DNA of 64,000 nt from Roseateles depolymerans (GCF_003387155.1 NZ_QUMT01000001.1:821066-885065); one strand, 5' to 3'. Positions 47,640-58,502 are shown, numbered from the stretch's first letter. The notes: a model not told the origin generated them from the letters alone. Program-made: numbers and translations.

Positions 47640-47885
47640 ATGCATTTCGCTGAAGTGGATACAGGCGACTATCGCATCTATGCCGGAGCCATCGAGCGTC
47701 CTCGCCAGTTCGGCTATGTGGCTGCCGTGGTGGTCATGCGCCAGGGCCGGCCGGACAAGCGGGAAGCCTACCGGGACGAGAACCTCGCCGGCGGATATGG
47801 CTGGGCCACCCCGGCCGAGGCGCTGCGCTTTGCCATCAATGCCGGCAAGGAAGCCGTGATGTGCAGCATCGGCATGCAGGCCTGA
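47640..47885 (+). CDS. small conserved-looking protein of unknown function
   Basis: An 81-residue soluble protein beginning MHFAEVDTGDYRIYAGAIERP and containing GYGWATPAEALRFAINAGKEA, with a balanced composition of strand then helix. AGGAGA sits 6 bases before the ATG at 47640, which is preferred to the ATG at 47625. Family not recognised. Confidence 0.6.
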   Translation: MHFAEVDTGDYRIYAGAIERPRQFGYVAAVVVMRQGRPDKREAYRDENLAGGYGWATPAEALRFAINAGKEAVMCSIGMQA

Positions 47886-48166
47886 GCCGTGGCCCACGCA
47901 CGTCACGCCGGTCGCCGCCGCACGCTGGTGGTGGTGGGCCCGGTCCGGCTGGTGGTGGACGCCGCGCCGCGCTGCGCCGCGCGGGACGGCCTGGCCCTCC
48001 CGCCCCGCCAGACGGCTGACGCGCCGTGGGCGATGCGGGTGCCGGCCACTCGCCACCGTGCGCATGGCGGGATGCCGGGCGCCACTCAAGCGGCCCAGAC
48101 CGTCTTTCGTCGCGTCACCGGTGTTCCGCCCTTGGAGCGGCAGGGGCCGGCCGCTATCGTGCGGGC

Positions 48167-49264
48167 ATGTCCTTACCGCCGTCCGCGACTCCTCCGACCA
48201 GCTTCCGTGCTCCGGGCCAGCCCTGGCACGGCTTTGTCTCCTACCTGACGCCTCGCCGCCTGGCCCTGGCGCTGGTGCTGGCCACGGTCGCTGCCGTGGC
48301 GCTGGACCCCATCTTCATCATTCCCTTCCCGGTGCTGCTGGGCCGGACCATGTTCGTCGGCATGCTGGCGCTGCTGGCGTTTTCCGCCGCCGGGCAGTGG
48401 CCGCGACGGCTGCCGCGTTGGTGGGCGCGCTGGTTCTTCCAGGTGGTGGTGGTGGCTGCCGCCGTGCCGGTGGCGACCCTGGTGGTCTACCTGGTGGCCG
48501 TCGGCGGCGACCTGGCCAGCCTCGTGCAGTCCGAAGCCCGGATGCTGGGCTTCATGTGGATTGCCGGCTCGGGGCTGGTCGTTGGCCCCTTGCTGGCCAT
48601 GGGGGCGCTGTACCGCCAGCGGGATGCGGAAGCGCGTAACCAGGCGCTGAGCTTCGAGCTGGAACGCAGCGAACTGGAACGTCAGGCACTCGACGCCCGC
48701 CTTCGCCTGCTGCAGGCGCAGGTGGAGCCCCATTTCCTGTTCAACACCTTGGCCAATGTCCGCGCGTTGGTGGAGACGGGATCTCCCCAGGCGGCGCCGG
48801 TGCTGCGCAGCCTCATCGCCTATTTGCGCGCGGCCATGCCACGCCTGCAAGGAGAGAGCACGACGCTGGGAGACGAGCTCGCTCTGGTGCAGGCCTATCT
48901 GGAGCTGATGCATCTGCGCATGCCGGACCGTCTGAGCTTCACGGTGGAGGTGTCGCCAGCGCTCAGCGGCCTTCGTTTTCCGCCGATGGCGCTGCTGACC
49001 CTGGTGGAAAACGCGGTGCGGCACGGCGTCGATCCCGGCGAGGACGGTGGCCGTATCGAGGTGGGCGGCGAGACGAAGGACGGACGCATCCGCCTGTGGG
49101 TGAGTGACACCGGCGTCGGGCTGCAGCACGAGATGGGCGCGGGCACCGGCTTGCGCAACCTGCGAGAGCGCTTGACGCTGTTCTACGGGCTCTCCGCCAC
49201 GCTGGAACTCACCGAGAATCAGCCCCACGGTCTGCGGGCCGAGGTGAGCTTCCCGGCGCCCTGA
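48167..49264 (+). CDS. LytS-type sensor histidine kinase
   Basis: A 365-residue membrane kinase with four hydrophobic segments (about 25-155, IIPFPVLLGRTMFVGMLALLAF, FFQVVVVAAAVPVATLVVYLV), then a coiled coil and His_kinase motif LLQAQVEPHFLFNTLANVRALVE and LTLVENAVRHGVDP. G box GLRNLRERL is present. Starts at ATG 48167 preceded by GCGGGC. Paired with the regulator 46 bp downstream, a second LytS/LytTR pair in the window. Confidence 0.88.
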   Translation: MSLPPSATPPTSFRAPGQPWHGFVSYLTPRRLALALVLATVAAVALDPIFIIPFPVLLGRTMFVGMLALLAFSAAGQWPRRLPRWWARWFFQVVVVAAAVPVATLVVYLVAVGGDLASLVQSEARMLGFMWIAGSGLVVGPLLAMGALYRQRDAEARNQALSFELERSELERQALDARLRLLQAQVEPHFLFNTLANVRALVETGSPQAAPVLRSLIAYLRAAMPRLQGESTTLGDELALVQAYLELMHLRMPDRLSFTVEVSPALSGLRFPPMALLTLVENAVRHGVDPGEDGGRIEVGGETKDGRIRLWVSDTGVGLQHEMGAGTGLRNLRERLTLFYGLSATLELTENQPHGLRAEVSFPAP

Positions 49265-49310
49265 CACCTCCTGATCGCCCGACAGATCGACGCGAACTCC
49301 TAAACACCCC

Positions 49311-50201
49311 ATGACCGCCGCCGCTCCGACTGCCCTGATTGCCGATGATGAACCGCTGCTGCGCGACAGCCTGCAGCGCAGCCTGGCAGCGGCCTGGCCG
49401 TCGTTGACCGTGGTGGCGCAGGCGCGCAACGGTCGGGAGGCGGTGGAGCTGTTTGAACGGCACCGGCCGGATGTCGTGTTCCTGGACGTTCACATGCCGG
49501 GCCTCAATGGCATGGAGGCGGCCCGCCAGATTGCCCGGCAGGCCCATATCGTCTTCGTGACGGCCTACCAGGACTATGCGTTGCAGGCCTTCGAGCGCGG
49601 CGCGATCGACTATCTGGTCAAGCCCATCGACGAGGCGCGGCTGGCCGACACCGTGGAGCGCTTGAAGGACCGGCTGCAGACCTCCGCCCCCGCCCAGGCG
49701 CCGGTGGCCCTGGAGACGGTGATCGAGGAACTGGCGCGGCGCATTGCACGGCCTGTGTCCGCCATGGGGACGGCCCGTGACCCAGTCAACCCAGCCAACC
49801 CAGTTAATCCGGCCGACCTGGCCAGTGCCCAAGCCGCAGCGAGCCCGGCCGCCCATTCCCTGGCGTCGGACACCGGTCCCCTGCAGTGGATTCGCGCCTC
49901 CGTCGGCAGCACGCTCAAGCTGATTCCGGTGGATGACATCCTCTTCCTGCGCTCGGACGAGAAATACACCCTGGTGGCCACTGCTGACGGCGAAGCGCTG
50001 ATTCGCACGCCGATCCGCGACCTGATCGAGCGGCTGGACCCGCAGTGTTTCGTGCAGGTGCACCGCTCGGTGGTCGTGAACCTGCATGCCATCAGCCACG
50101 TGACGCGCGGGCCAAACGAGACGGCCGATCTGCACCTGAAAGCCCGGCCGGAGGTGCTGCCGGTGAGCCGCAGTTACCTGCACCTGTTCCGGCAGATGTG
50201 A
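49311..50201 (+). CDS. LytTR-family response regulator
   Basis: A 296-residue regulator: receiver (LIADDEPLLRDSLQRS; phospho-Asp in VVFLDVHMPGLNG; DYLVKPI), a Pro/Asn/Ala-rich linker containing NPANPVNPADLAS, and a C-terminal LytTR domain (about 195-295, DDILFLRSDEKYTLV, CFVQVHRSVVVNL and SRSYLHLFRQM). Partner of the upstream kinase; target genes are unknown. Confidence 0.9.
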   Translation: MTAAAPTALIADDEPLLRDSLQRSLAAAWPSLTVVAQARNGREAVELFERHRPDVVFLDVHMPGLNGMEAARQIARQAHIVFVTAYQDYALQAFERGAIDYLVKPIDEARLADTVERLKDRLQTSAPAQAPVALETVIEELARRIARPVSAMGTARDPVNPANPVNPADLASAQAAASPAAHSLASDTGPLQWIRASVGSTLKLIPVDDILFLRSDEKYTLVATADGEALIRTPIRDLIERLDPQCFVQVHRSVVVNLHAISHVTRGPNETADLHLKARPEVLPVSRSYLHLFRQM

Positions 50202-50243
50202 CGCGTGGGCGCGCGAGGCCGCCCACACAGTCCAGACCCCCAG

Positions 50244-52061
50244 TCAGCGCGCCAGCGGCTCCGTGCGCACCGTCAGCCAGGCCAGCGCATCGCCCGACAC
50301 CAGTGGCGACAGACGGCGGCGCACTTCCGCGTGGTAGCGGTTGAGCCAGTCCAGCTCTTCATCGGACAGCAGCGACACCTCGATGCAGCGGGTGTCGATC
50401 GGGCAGAGCGTGAGCGTCTCGAAGGCCAGCATCTCGCCAAACTGGCCGTTCTCCGGCGTCTCGTGCTGGACATTCAGCACCAGATTCTCGATGCGCACGC
50501 CCCATTGATTCGGCCGGTACAGCCCCGGCTCGATGGAGGTGATCATGCCCGGCTCCATGGCCATGTTGGCATCCGGCACGGCCTTGGAAATGCTCTGCGG
50601 GCCCTCATGCACATTCATGAAGTAGCCAACGCCGTGACCGGTGCCGTGACCATAATCCAGCCCATACGCCCACAGCGGCGCGCGGGCAATGGCGTCCAGC
50701 ATCGGGCTCAGCGTGCCGCGCGGGAAGACGGTGCGGGACAGCGCAATGGTGCCCTTGAGCACCAGCGTGTAGTCCCGGCGCTGCGCGTCGGAGACCTGGC
50801 CGATCGGCCACACGCGGGTGATGTCGGTCGTGCCCCCCAGGTACTGTCCGCCGGAGTCGATCAGCAGCAGGCCGTTGCCCTTGATCTCGGAGAAAAGCTC
50901 CGGCAGGGCCCGGTAGTGGGGCAGGGCGCCATTGGCATTGAAACCGGCGATGGTGGAGAAGGACAGGCCGACAAAGCCCGGCCGCTTGGCGCGCTCCGCG
51001 CTCAGCCGCTCGTCCACCTTCAGCTCGTCCAGGGCTTCACCGCGGGCCAGGGCGGCTTCGAACCAGGCATAGAAGGCGCACATGGCGGCGCCGTCCTGCT
51101 CCATGGCTTCGCGCACGAACTGCGCTTCCTTGGCATTCTTGCGGCTCTTGAACAGCGTGCTGGGATTGATGGCCTCGATCACCTGCGCAGCCGCTGGCAG
51201 CGCTTCGCGCAGGCCGAGGGTCACACGACGCGGGTCGATCAGCACGGTGGCAGTGGCGGGGATCTGGGCCAGGGCCTGCCGCGCATCGGTATAGGCACGC
51301 ACCTGCACGCCGTCGGCCGCGAGGCGCTGACTCAATGCCGCATCGATCTTGCCGGGCTGCACAAACAGTTCCGCGCCGTCCAGCGTCAGCAGCGCATGGC
51401 CGACGAACACCGGGTTGTAGCTGACGTCCGAGCCACGCAGGTTGAACAGCCAGGCCACGTCATCCACGCTGGAGATGAGGTGGTGCGTGGCGCCCTGCTT
51501 GACCATGGCCTCGCGCACCTGCGCCAGCTTGTCGGCACGGCTGACGGTGGCGTGGGGCGCGGTGTGTTCATAGACCGGGGCATCGGGCAGGCCGGGGCGG
51601 CCCTCCCAGGTGCTCTCCAGCAGGTCGAGGTCGGTCTTGATGCGGATTTGGCGCGGCGTCAGTGCCTGACGCAGCAGCTGCGCCATGGCCAGGCCCAGCA
51701 CCTGGCCGTCCACCACCAGCGTCTGGCCCGGCTGCAGCACGCCAGCGAGCCAGCCCACATGATGGGTGGCCGCGCCGGTGGGAATCTTGAACAGCGAAAT
51801 GCCGCTGCCTTCCAGCTCACGCTCGGCCTGCGTCCAGTAACGGCTGTCGGCGAACAGCACGGCGGCGTCCCGGGTCACGACCAGGGTGCCCATGGAGCCG
51901 GTGAAACCCGACAGCCACTCGCGGCCTTGCCAGCGCTCGGGCAGGTATTCCGACAGATGAGGGTCGGCGGAGGGCACCAGGATGGCGTGGGCGTCGGCGT
52001 CGCGCAGGGCGTCCCGCAGGCGGGAGATGCGCAGCTTGATCTGGGAAATGCGGGTGTCCAT
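50244..52061 (-). CDS. pepP: M24 aminopeptidase P family protein
   Basis: A 605-residue Xaa-Pro aminopeptidase of the long, three-domain type. N-terminal creatinase-like domains cover residues 1-315. The C-terminal pita-bread domain has metal ligands in DSGGQYLGGTTDITR (Asp, Asp), HGTGHGVGYFMNVHEGPQ (His), ITSIEPGLY (Glu) and FETLTLCPID (Glu). It removes N-terminal residues before proline. Length (about 600) matches the eukaryote-like long form. The symbol is by family, since E. coli PepP is shorter. Confidence 0.88.
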   Translation of the reverse strand: MDTRISQIKLRISRLRDALRDADAHAILVPSADPHLSEYLPERWQGREWLSGFTGSMGTLVVTRDAAVLFADSRYWTQAERELEGSGISLFKIPTGAATHHVGWLAGVLQPGQTLVVDGQVLGLAMAQLLRQALTPRQIRIKTDLDLLESTWEGRPGLPDAPVYEHTAPHATVSRADKLAQVREAMVKQGATHHLISSVDDVAWLFNLRGSDVSYNPVFVGHALLTLDGAELFVQPGKIDAALSQRLAADGVQVRAYTDARQALAQIPATATVLIDPRRVTLGLREALPAAAQVIEAINPSTLFKSRKNAKEAQFVREAMEQDGAAMCAFYAWFEAALARGEALDELKVDERLSAERAKRPGFVGLSFSTIAGFNANGALPHYRALPELFSEIKGNGLLLIDSGGQYLGGTTDITRVWPIGQVSDAQRRDYTLVLKGTIALSRTVFPRGTLSPMLDAIARAPLWAYGLDYGHGTGHGVGYFMNVHEGPQSISKAVPDANMAMEPGMITSIEPGLYRPNQWGVRIENLVLNVQHETPENGQFGEMLAFETLTLCPIDTRCIEVSLLSDEELDWLNRYHAEVRRRLSPLVSGDALAWLTVRTEPLAR

Positions 52062-52162
52062 GGGCGGGCCTTGTGAGCTGCATCAACGTGGCCCGATTGT
52101 AGGAGTTGGCCCCACCCATGCCGGTCGGCATGGCGTCACGGCAGGGCCGACTTCACTTCTGT

Positions 52163-53065
52163 TCACAATTCCGTGCGAAGCGCCCAGAGTTCGGGGAACA
52201 GCACCACGTCCAGCATCTTGCGCAGATAACTCACGCCCCCGGTGCCGCCGGTGCCCCGCTTGAAGCCGATGACCCGCTCCACCGTGGTGACATGGCGGAA
52301 GCGCCACAGGCGGAAGGCGTCTTCCAGGTCCACCAGTTCCTCGCCCATCTGGTAGAGGTCCCAGTACTGGCGCGGGTCGCGGTAGACCTGCAGCCAGGCG
52401 GCCTTGACGCCATCGTCTGCTTCGTAAGGGCGGGTGAAGTCGCGGGACAGGTGGGACGCCGGCACCTCGATGCCGCGGCGCTGCATCAGGCGCAGCACCT
52501 CGTCGTAGAGCGACGGCGCTTCATACGCGGCCTGCACATCCGCCAGCAGGTCCGGACGATGCGCATGCGGCTTGAGCATGGCCGCGTTCTTGTTGCCCAG
52601 CATGAATTCGATGCGCCGGTATTGGGCGCTCTGGAAGCCGCTGCTGTTGGAGAGATAGGGACGGATGGCGGAATACTCGGGCGGTGTCATCGTGCCCAGC
52701 ACGTCCCAGGCATGCACCAGTTGCTCCATGATGCGCGAGACCCGCGCCAGCATCTTGAAGGCTTCGGGCAGATGGTCGGCGGCCACCTCGCGGACGGCGC
52801 CTTGCAACTCATGCAGCATCAGCTTCATCCACAACTCGGACGTCTGGTGCTGCACGATGAACAGCATCTCGTTGTGGTCCGGCGAGAGCGGATGCTGGGC
52901 ACTCAGCACCTGGTCCAGGTGCAGGTAGTCCCCATAGCTCATGTCGCGGGAGAAATCGAGCTGCGCGCCTTCTTCCTGGACGATGCGTTCGGTGGTGCCG
53001 GTGCCGATGCCGGTGGCGTCAGCGGCGCCGGTGGCCGCCGCGGTGGTGTGGTGCGGGCAACTCAT
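52163..53065 (-). CDS. kynA: tryptophan 2,3-dioxygenase
   Basis: The 300-residue heme enzyme opens the tryptophan indole ring to N-formylkynurenine. [37 protein letters not shown] (with the His that binds the haem environment) and the C-terminal [17 protein letters not shown] are family hallmarks. Its start codon overlaps the kynU stop (ATGA), so it is co-translated with kynU. The N-terminus has an Ala/Thr-rich tail of about 25 residues. Confidence 0.95.
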   Translation of the reverse strand: MSCPHHTTAAATGAADATGIGTGTTERIVQEEGAQLDFSRDMSYGDYLHLDQVLSAQHPLSPDHNEMLFIVQHQTSELWMKLMLHELQGAVREVAADHLPEAFKMLARVSRIMEQLVHAWDVLGTMTPPEYSAIRPYLSNSSGFQSAQYRRIEFMLGNKNAAMLKPHAHRPDLLADVQAAYEAPSLYDEVLRLMQRRGIEVPASHLSRDFTRPYEADDGVKAAWLQVYRDPRQYWDLYQMGEELVDLEDAFRLWRFRHVTTVERVIGFKRGTGGTGGVSYLRKMLDVVLFPELWALRTEL

Positions 53066-54360
53066 GTCACGGCCGCCTTCTGGTTGAAGCGGGCTTCGCG
53101 CCATTCTTCGCGCGTCAGCACTTGGTAGAGGTGTTCCACCGCGTCCCAAGCATCGGTGAACCCGACATACAGCGGTGTGAAGCCGAACCGCAGGATGTGC
53201 GGCACCTGGTCCAGCCGGTCCGGGTCGCCAGCGCGGTAGTCGCCGATGACGCCGCGCTCGATCAGCGCCTGCACCACCGCATAGCTGGCCCGCTCCAGCG
53301 GCGGCTTCAGCGCCAGGCACACCTGGCTGCCGCGACGCGCATCCTCGCGCGGCGACACGACCGTCACGCCCAGGTGGCCGCAGCGTTCCTCGGCGAGCCG
53401 GGCAAACAGCTCCGTCAGGGCCAGCGACTTGCGGCGCAAGGCCGCCATGCCGCCCATTGGCTCGGCCGCCAGCAGCGTGTCCACACCGCATTCCAGGGCG
53501 GCCATGGAGATGATCGCGGGCGTGCCGCAGATGTAGCGTCGGATGCCCGGCGCGGGGCGGTAGTCCGGGCTGAACTCAAACGGCGCCGCATGACCCAGCC
53601 AGCCGGACAGCGGCTGCCAGAAGCGGTCGGCATGCCGGGGATGCACCCAGACGAAGGCCGGCGCGCCCGGTCCACCGTTGAGGTATTTGTAGCCGCAGCC
53701 GATGGCGAAGTCCGCATCGGCACCGGTGAGGTCCACCGGCACCGCGCCTGCGGAGTGGCACAGGTCCCAGATGGTGAGCGCGCCGGCCTCATGCGCGGCG
53801 CGGGTGAGCGCCGCCATGTCGTGCCAGGCGCCGGTGCGGTAGTTCACGTCGGTGATCAAGAGCACCGCCAGGTCGTCATTGAGCTGCGCGGCCAGTTCTT
53901 CGGCGCTGTCCACCAGCACCAGGCGCATGCCGTGCTGTTCGGCCACGCTCTGGCTGATGTAGAGGTCGGTCGGGAAGTTGCTGCGCTCGGTGACGATGGT
54001 GGTGCGGCCCGGCGATTCGGCCTGGATCATTCGCACCGCCGCCGTCAGTACCTTGTAGATGTTGAGCGAGGTCGAGTCCGCCACGACCACTTCGCCTGGG
54101 CCGGCGCCGATCAGCCGGGCGATCTTGTCGCCGATGCGGGTGGGCAGGTCGATCCAGCCGGCGGTGTTCCAGCTCTTGATCAGGTCCTGGCCCCATTCCT
54201 GCGTCACCACCTGCTGCACCCGCGCCGGGGTGGCGGCGGGCATGGCGCCCAGCGAGTTGCCGTCCAGGTAGATGACGCCCGGCGGCAGCAGCATCTGCTG
54301 TCGCAGTGGGGCCAATGGGTCGGCCGCATCCAGGGCCTGGCAGTCTTGTCTTGTGGTCAT
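53062..54360 (-). CDS. kynU: kynureninase
   Basis: A 432-residue PLP enzyme that cleaves kynurenine to anthranilate and alanine. [13 protein letters not shown] at the front, DYKYL equivalent [19 protein letters not shown] (PLP Lys), and [16 protein letters not shown] are present. Second gene of kynB-kynU-kynA, 106 bp after kynB. The ATG at 54360 ([11 protein letters not shown]) is selected over the Arg-rich upstream frame. Confidence 0.95.
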   Translation of the reverse strand: MTTRQDCQALDAADPLAPLRQQMLLPPGVIYLDGNSLGAMPAATPARVQQVVTQEWGQDLIKSWNTAGWIDLPTRIGDKIARLIGAGPGEVVVADSTSLNIYKVLTAAVRMIQAESPGRTTIVTERSNFPTDLYISQSVAEQHGMRLVLVDSAEELAAQLNDDLAVLLITDVNYRTGAWHDMAALTRAAHEAGALTIWDLCHSAGAVPVDLTGADADFAIGCGYKYLNGGPGAPAFVWVHPRHADRFWQPLSGWLGHAAPFEFSPDYRPAPGIRRYICGTPAIISMAALECGVDTLLAAEPMGGMAALRRKSLALTELFARLAEERCGHLGVTVVSPREDARRGSQVCLALKPPLERASYAVVQALIERGVIGDYRAGDPDRLDQVPHILRFGFTPLYVGFTDAWDAVEHLYQVLTREEWREARFNQKAAVT

Positions 54361-54466
54361 GGGGTGAGGCGGGTGTGGACTTAGTCGTTGAAAACGCGTC
54401 GTTAGAAAACGGAGCTGGAGGGGCGGCCGGGCGGGGCGGATCCGATGGTGCCGGGTCGATACGGGG

Positions 54467-55096
54467 TCAGAGCGCCCGCAGCACCGCACGCACCGGCGAC
54501 GCGCAGGCGCCAGCCAGCTTCAGCGGCAGGGCGATCAGCTCATAGTCGCCTTCAGGCACCTCGTCCAGCACCAGGTTCTCCAGCACGCGCAGGTCCAGGC
54601 GCAGCAGGCGCTGGTGGCTGTCCAGCGTCTTGCTGCTGGCCGGGTCGACGGACGGTGTGTCCAGACCGATCAGGCGCACGCCGCGAGCCGCCAGCCATTC
54701 GACGGTTTCAGGGGCGTAGGCGGTGAAGTCAGGATTCCAGACGGTGTCCGCCTGGCGGTTGCAGCGCACCAGCACGCGGGGCGGCAGATTCGCCTCGGCA
54801 TGGGCCAGATGTTCGATGCGGATCAGCGGCCCGCAGTCGATGGCGTGGATGACGCGGCACGGGCCCAGGTAGGGGTCCAGCGCCACCTCCGCGGCGGACG
54901 GCGCGTCATCGGCGTAATGCAGCGGCGCATCGGCATGCGCGCCCACGTGCGGCGACAGGGTCACGGCACTCAGGTTCACCGGGCACTGCGGCGACAAACG
55001 GGCCGTCCAGCGCAGGGCGTACGGTTCATCGCCGGGGAAGATCGGCGAATCCGGTGCAACCACCGGGGAGATGTCCCAAAGGGTCTTGTGGCTCAT
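54467..55096 (-). CDS. kynB: kynurenine formamidase (arylformamidase)
   Basis: A 209-residue metal-dependent KynB that hydrolyses N-formylkynurenine. The metal-binding [12 protein letters not shown] motif is about residue 50, [17 protein letters not shown] opens the protein and GLDTPSVDP and [18 protein letters not shown] close it. First gene of the operon, divergent from gcdH across 249 bp. Confidence 0.95.
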   Translation of the reverse strand: MSHKTLWDISPVVAPDSPIFPGDEPYALRWTARLSPQCPVNLSAVTLSPHVGAHADAPLHYADDAPSAAEVALDPYLGPCRVIHAIDCGPLIRIEHLAHAEANLPPRVLVRCNRQADTVWNPDFTAYAPETVEWLAARGVRLIGLDTPSVDPASSKTLDSHQRLLRLDLRVLENLVLDEVPEGDYELIALPLKLAGACASPVRAVLRAL

Positions 55097-55345
55097 GGCG
55101 ATGTGGGCAGGCAGTCCGGCGGACGGGAGTTCCCGGGCAACGGGGCAACGGCGCGCACCTTATCGTGGGGCCTGGACCCGTGGTGTCGGTTAATTCCAAC
55201 AGGGGAGAAGGCGCGTGCGTACCGGTGCGATCAATTTTGCGACGTGCAGTGCTGGCATGGTGGTGACACGATGGACCCCGCGACCGCACTACCATGCAGC
55301 ATGGCACCCAGTGCAGACGGCGTTCCGCCAGCGAGAGAGACACTC

Positions 55346-56578
55346 ATGAACCCGACATCATCCTCCCCGACGCAAGACCCCAAGGCCGGCAAGGCGCCCA
55401 AGGCTCCCAAGGCTCACTTCCATTGGGACGACCCGCTGCTCCTGGAGCAGCAGCTCACCGACGATGAACGCGCCGTGCGCGATGCCGCCCATGCCTACTG
55501 CCAGGACCGTCTGGCCCCGCGCGTGGTCGAGGCCTTCCGCCACGAGAAGACCGACGCCTCCATCTTCCGGGAGATGGGCGAGCTGGGCCTGCTCGGCGCC
55601 ACCATCCCCGACACCTACGGCGGCGCGGGCCTTAACTATGTCTGCTACGGCCTGATCGCCCGTGAGGTGGAGCGGGTGGACAGCGGCTACCGCTCGATGA
55701 TGAGCGTGCAGAGCTCGCTGGTCATGGTGCCCATCCACGAATTCGGCAACGAAGCCACCCGCCAGAAATATCTGCCCAAGCTGGCCAGCGGGGAATGGAT
55801 CGGCTGCTTCGGTCTCACCGAGCCCAACCATGGTTCCGACCCGGCCTCGATGGTGACCCGGGCCAAGAAGGTGGACGGCGGGTATTCGCTCACCGGCAGC
55901 AAGATGTGGATCACCAACAGCCCCATCGCCGACGTGTTCGTGGTGTGGGCCAAGGACGATGAAGGCCAGATCCGCGGCTTCGTGCTGGAGAAGGGCTGGA
56001 AGGGCCTGAGCGCCCCAGCCATCCACGGCAAGGTGGGCCTGCGGGCGTCGATCACCGGGGAGATCGTCATGGACGGCGTCTTCTGCCCCGAAGAGAACGC
56101 CTTCCCCGAGGTGCGCGGGCTCAAGGGCCCGTTCACCTGCCTCAACAGCGCGCGTTTTGGCATTGCCTGGGGTGCGCTGGGCGCGGCCGAGAGCTGCTGG
56201 TTCACCGCCCGTCAATACGTGCTGGACCGCCACCAGTTCGGCAAGCCGCTGGCGGCCAACCAACTGGTGCAGAAGAAGCTGGCGGACATGCAGACCGAGA
56301 TCACGCTGGGCCTGCAGGGCTGCCTGCGGCTGGGCCGGATGAAGGACGAGGGCACGGCGGCGGTGGAGATCACCTCCATCATGAAGCGCAACAGCTGCGG
56401 CAAGGCCCTGGACATCGCGCGCACCGCGCGTGACATGCTCGGCGGCAACGGCATCAGCGACGAATTCGGCATTGCGCGCCACCTGGTCAATCTGGAGGTG
56501 GTCAACACCTATGAGGGCACGCACGACATCCATGCGCTGATCCTCGGCCGCGCGCAGACCGGGATCGCGGCGTTCTGA
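55346..56578 (+). CDS. gcdH: glutaryl-CoA dehydrogenase-like acyl-CoA dehydrogenase
   Basis: A 410-residue acyl-CoA dehydrogenase. [104 protein letters not shown] with the catalytic Glu in TYEGT are the GcdH pattern. It converts glutaryl-CoA to crotonyl-CoA. It is divergent from the kynurenine operon, and glutaryl-CoA arises from lysine or tryptophan breakdown. The N-terminus has a Lys/Pro-rich tail. ATG at 55346 chosen; the frame opens far upstream. Confidence 0.92.
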   Translation: MNPTSSSPTQDPKAGKAPKAPKAHFHWDDPLLLEQQLTDDERAVRDAAHAYCQDRLAPRVVEAFRHEKTDASIFREMGELGLLGATIPDTYGGAGLNYVCYGLIAREVERVDSGYRSMMSVQSSLVMVPIHEFGNEATRQKYLPKLASGEWIGCFGLTEPNHGSDPASMVTRAKKVDGGYSLTGSKMWITNSPIADVFVVWAKDDEGQIRGFVLEKGWKGLSAPAIHGKVGLRASITGEIVMDGVFCPEENAFPEVRGLKGPFTCLNSARFGIAWGALGAAESCWFTARQYVLDRHQFGKPLAANQLVQKKLADMQTEITLGLQGCLRLGRMKDEGTAAVEITSIMKRNSCGKALDIARTARDMLGGNGISDEFGIARHLVNLEVVNTYEGTHDIHALILGRAQTGIAAF

Positions 56579-56588
56579 TCGGTTGCGA

Positions 56589-58502
56589 TCAGCGGCTGTG
56601 TGCCGTCAGGTTCGACAGCGGTGTCGCCAGCGCCGTGCTGCCGGCGCCGGCGCGCAAGCCGGGCTGCGGCTCCCGATGATCCGATTCCGGATCCACCGTC
56701 AGCGTGGGCACGTCGATCGACTGATGCGCCGGGTCGCGCCGCATGGCCACGCCCACGGCCATCATGTCGATCACCAGCAGGTGCAGGATGCGGCTGATCA
56801 TCGGCATGTGGGTGGCCACGTCCTCCACATGGTCCACGATCAGCAGCGCATCGGCTTTCTTCGCCAGCGGTGACTGGCTGGCGGTGATGGCCAGCACCGC
56901 GGCGCCGCGCTCCTTCACCGCATCGGCCACCGCAATCAGCTCCGGCACCTTGCCGCTGCCGCTGATGAGCACGGCCACATCACCGGCCCGCAGCGTCTGC
57001 GCGGCCAGCAGTTGCAGGCGAGGCTCCACATAGGCATTGCAGGCCATGCCCAGGCGCAGGAACTTGAACTGCGCATCCTGCGCCACCACACCGTAATGAC
57101 CGACCGCGAAGAACTCGATGCGGGCGGCGCTCAGCAGCAGTTCGATGCTTCGATCGATCATGTCGCGGTTGAGCTGGCTGCGGACCTGCAAGATTGCCGA
57201 GGCGGTGTTGCCCAGCACCTTCTCGCCCAGCTCGACCATCGAGTCGTCCTGCGTCACCTGGGTGTGGCTGACCGGGACGGTGCCAGTCAGGCCGGAGGCC
57301 AGGCGCAGCTTGAAATCGGACAGACCCTCGCAGCCCAGGGACCGGCAGAACCGGATCACCGTCGGCTGGCTGACATTGGCGGCCTTGGCGATTTCCGCGA
57401 TGGGGTCGTTGAGCACCTTGCGCGAATGCGCCAGCACATGGTCGGCGACGCGTTGCTCAGCCGGGGAGAGGTTGTCCCGCGCGCGGCGGATCTGGCCGAG
57501 GATGGCGGAGGTGCCGCTGCTGCTGCTGCTTTGCAGGCTGCGCAGTTGGGCTTCCAGGATCGCCGAGGTGCCGGTGAAGGTGGCGTGTTCCGCGGTGATG
57601 ACGAAGGTGGGAATGGCCGCGACGTAAGGGCTGAATCGCCCCTTGTCCTCGAAGCGTTCCCGGAAACGGGACCGATCGAAATACTCACCCAGCCGCGGCA
57701 CGATGCCGCCGCCGATGTAGATGCCGCCATGCGCGCCCAGCGTCACGGCCAGGTTGGCCGCGGCCGTGCCCATGAGGGTGCAGAAGAGCTCCAGGGTCTC
57801 GCCGCAGACGAGGTCCGAGCCCTCCAGGGCGCGGGCGGTGATGTCCGGCGCGCTGAGTGCCTCGGGCGGTCGGCGCAGATACGCCGCCATGGCGCGATAG
57901 ATCAGCTCCAGCCCCGGGCCGGACAGCAGTCGTTCAAACGACACATGCTGGAATTCATTCCAGGCAAATCGCAGCAGGGCGATTTCGCGGTCATCCCGGG
58001 GCGCAAAGGTGGTGTGTCCGCCTTCCGAGCCGAGCGAGACCCAGCCGTCACCGGCCGGAATCAGTCCGGACACGCCCAGCCCCGACCCTGCACCCAGCAG
58101 TCCCATCACGCTGTGGGGCCGCGCCTCGCCGCCGCCCACCTGCCGCACCTCGGTCGATCGCAGACGGGGCAGGGCCATGGCCAGGGCGGTGAAGTCGTTC
58201 ACCACCACCAGCGTCTCCAGGCCCAGTTGCAGGCGGGTCTCTTCAATCGAGAACGACCAGTGGTAGTTGGTCATCCGCACCAGGTCCCCGTCCACCGGAT
58301 TCGCGATGGCCACGGCCGCATGGTCGATCGGCAGCGGCGGCAACTGATCCATGTAGGCCCGGACGGCAGCGTGGAAGTCCGCATGCTCGTCACAGCGCAA
58401 CGAGACCACGTGCTCGAACTCTCCGGGCGCGGTCTCAAGGGCAAAGCGGGCAAAGGTGCTGCCGATGTCGGCCATCAGCCGGGGACTGTCGAAATCACGC
58501 AT
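56589..58502 (-). CDS. glk: bifunctional glucokinase / HexR-type RpiR regulator
   Basis: A 637-residue fusion. Residues 1-325 are glucokinase (LMADIGSTFARFALE, VVNDFTALAMALP, GAGSGLGVSGLI, GSEGGHTTFAP), which phosphorylates glucose. Residues 350-637 are RpiR/HexR: HTH with NVSQPTVIRFCRSLGCEGLSDFK, then a SIS sugar-phosphate domain with LISGSGKVPELIAVADAVKERG. The halves are joined by a Ser-rich linker. It couples glucose phosphorylation to sensing of KDPG, HexR's ligand in relatives. The palindrome at 58612 lies in its own upstream region. ATG at 58502 fits (MRDFDSPRLMADIG). Confidence 0.93.
   Translation of the reverse strand: MRDFDSPRLMADIGSTFARFALETAPGEFEHVVSLRCDEHADFHAAVRAYMDQLPPLPIDHAAVAIANPVDGDLVRMTNYHWSFSIEETRLQLGLETLVVVNDFTALAMALPRLRSTEVRQVGGGEARPHSVMGLLGAGSGLGVSGLIPAGDGWVSLGSEGGHTTFAPRDDREIALLRFAWNEFQHVSFERLLSGPGLELIYRAMAAYLRRPPEALSAPDITARALEGSDLVCGETLELFCTLMGTAAANLAVTLGAHGGIYIGGGIVPRLGEYFDRSRFRERFEDKGRFSPYVAAIPTFVITAEHATFTGTSAILEAQLRSLQSSSSSGTSAILGQIRRARDNLSPAEQRVADHVLAHSRKVLNDPIAEIAKAANVSQPTVIRFCRSLGCEGLSDFKLRLASGLTGTVPVSHTQVTQDDSMVELGEKVLGNTASAILQVRSQLNRDMIDRSIELLLSAARIEFFAVGHYGVVAQDAQFKFLRLGMACNAYVEPRLQLLAAQTLRAGDVAVLISGSGKVPELIAVADAVKERGAAVLAITASQSPLAKKADALLIVDHVEDVATHMPMISRILHLLVIDMMAVGVAMRRDPAHQSIDVPTLTVDPESDHREPQPGLRAGAGSTALATPLSNLTAHSR

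Noticed and set aside
47889-48248. A 119-codon frame starting at GTG between two genes
   Set aside because: It overlaps the start of the histidine kinase gene, is Arg/Ala/Pro-rich and has no ribosome-binding site.
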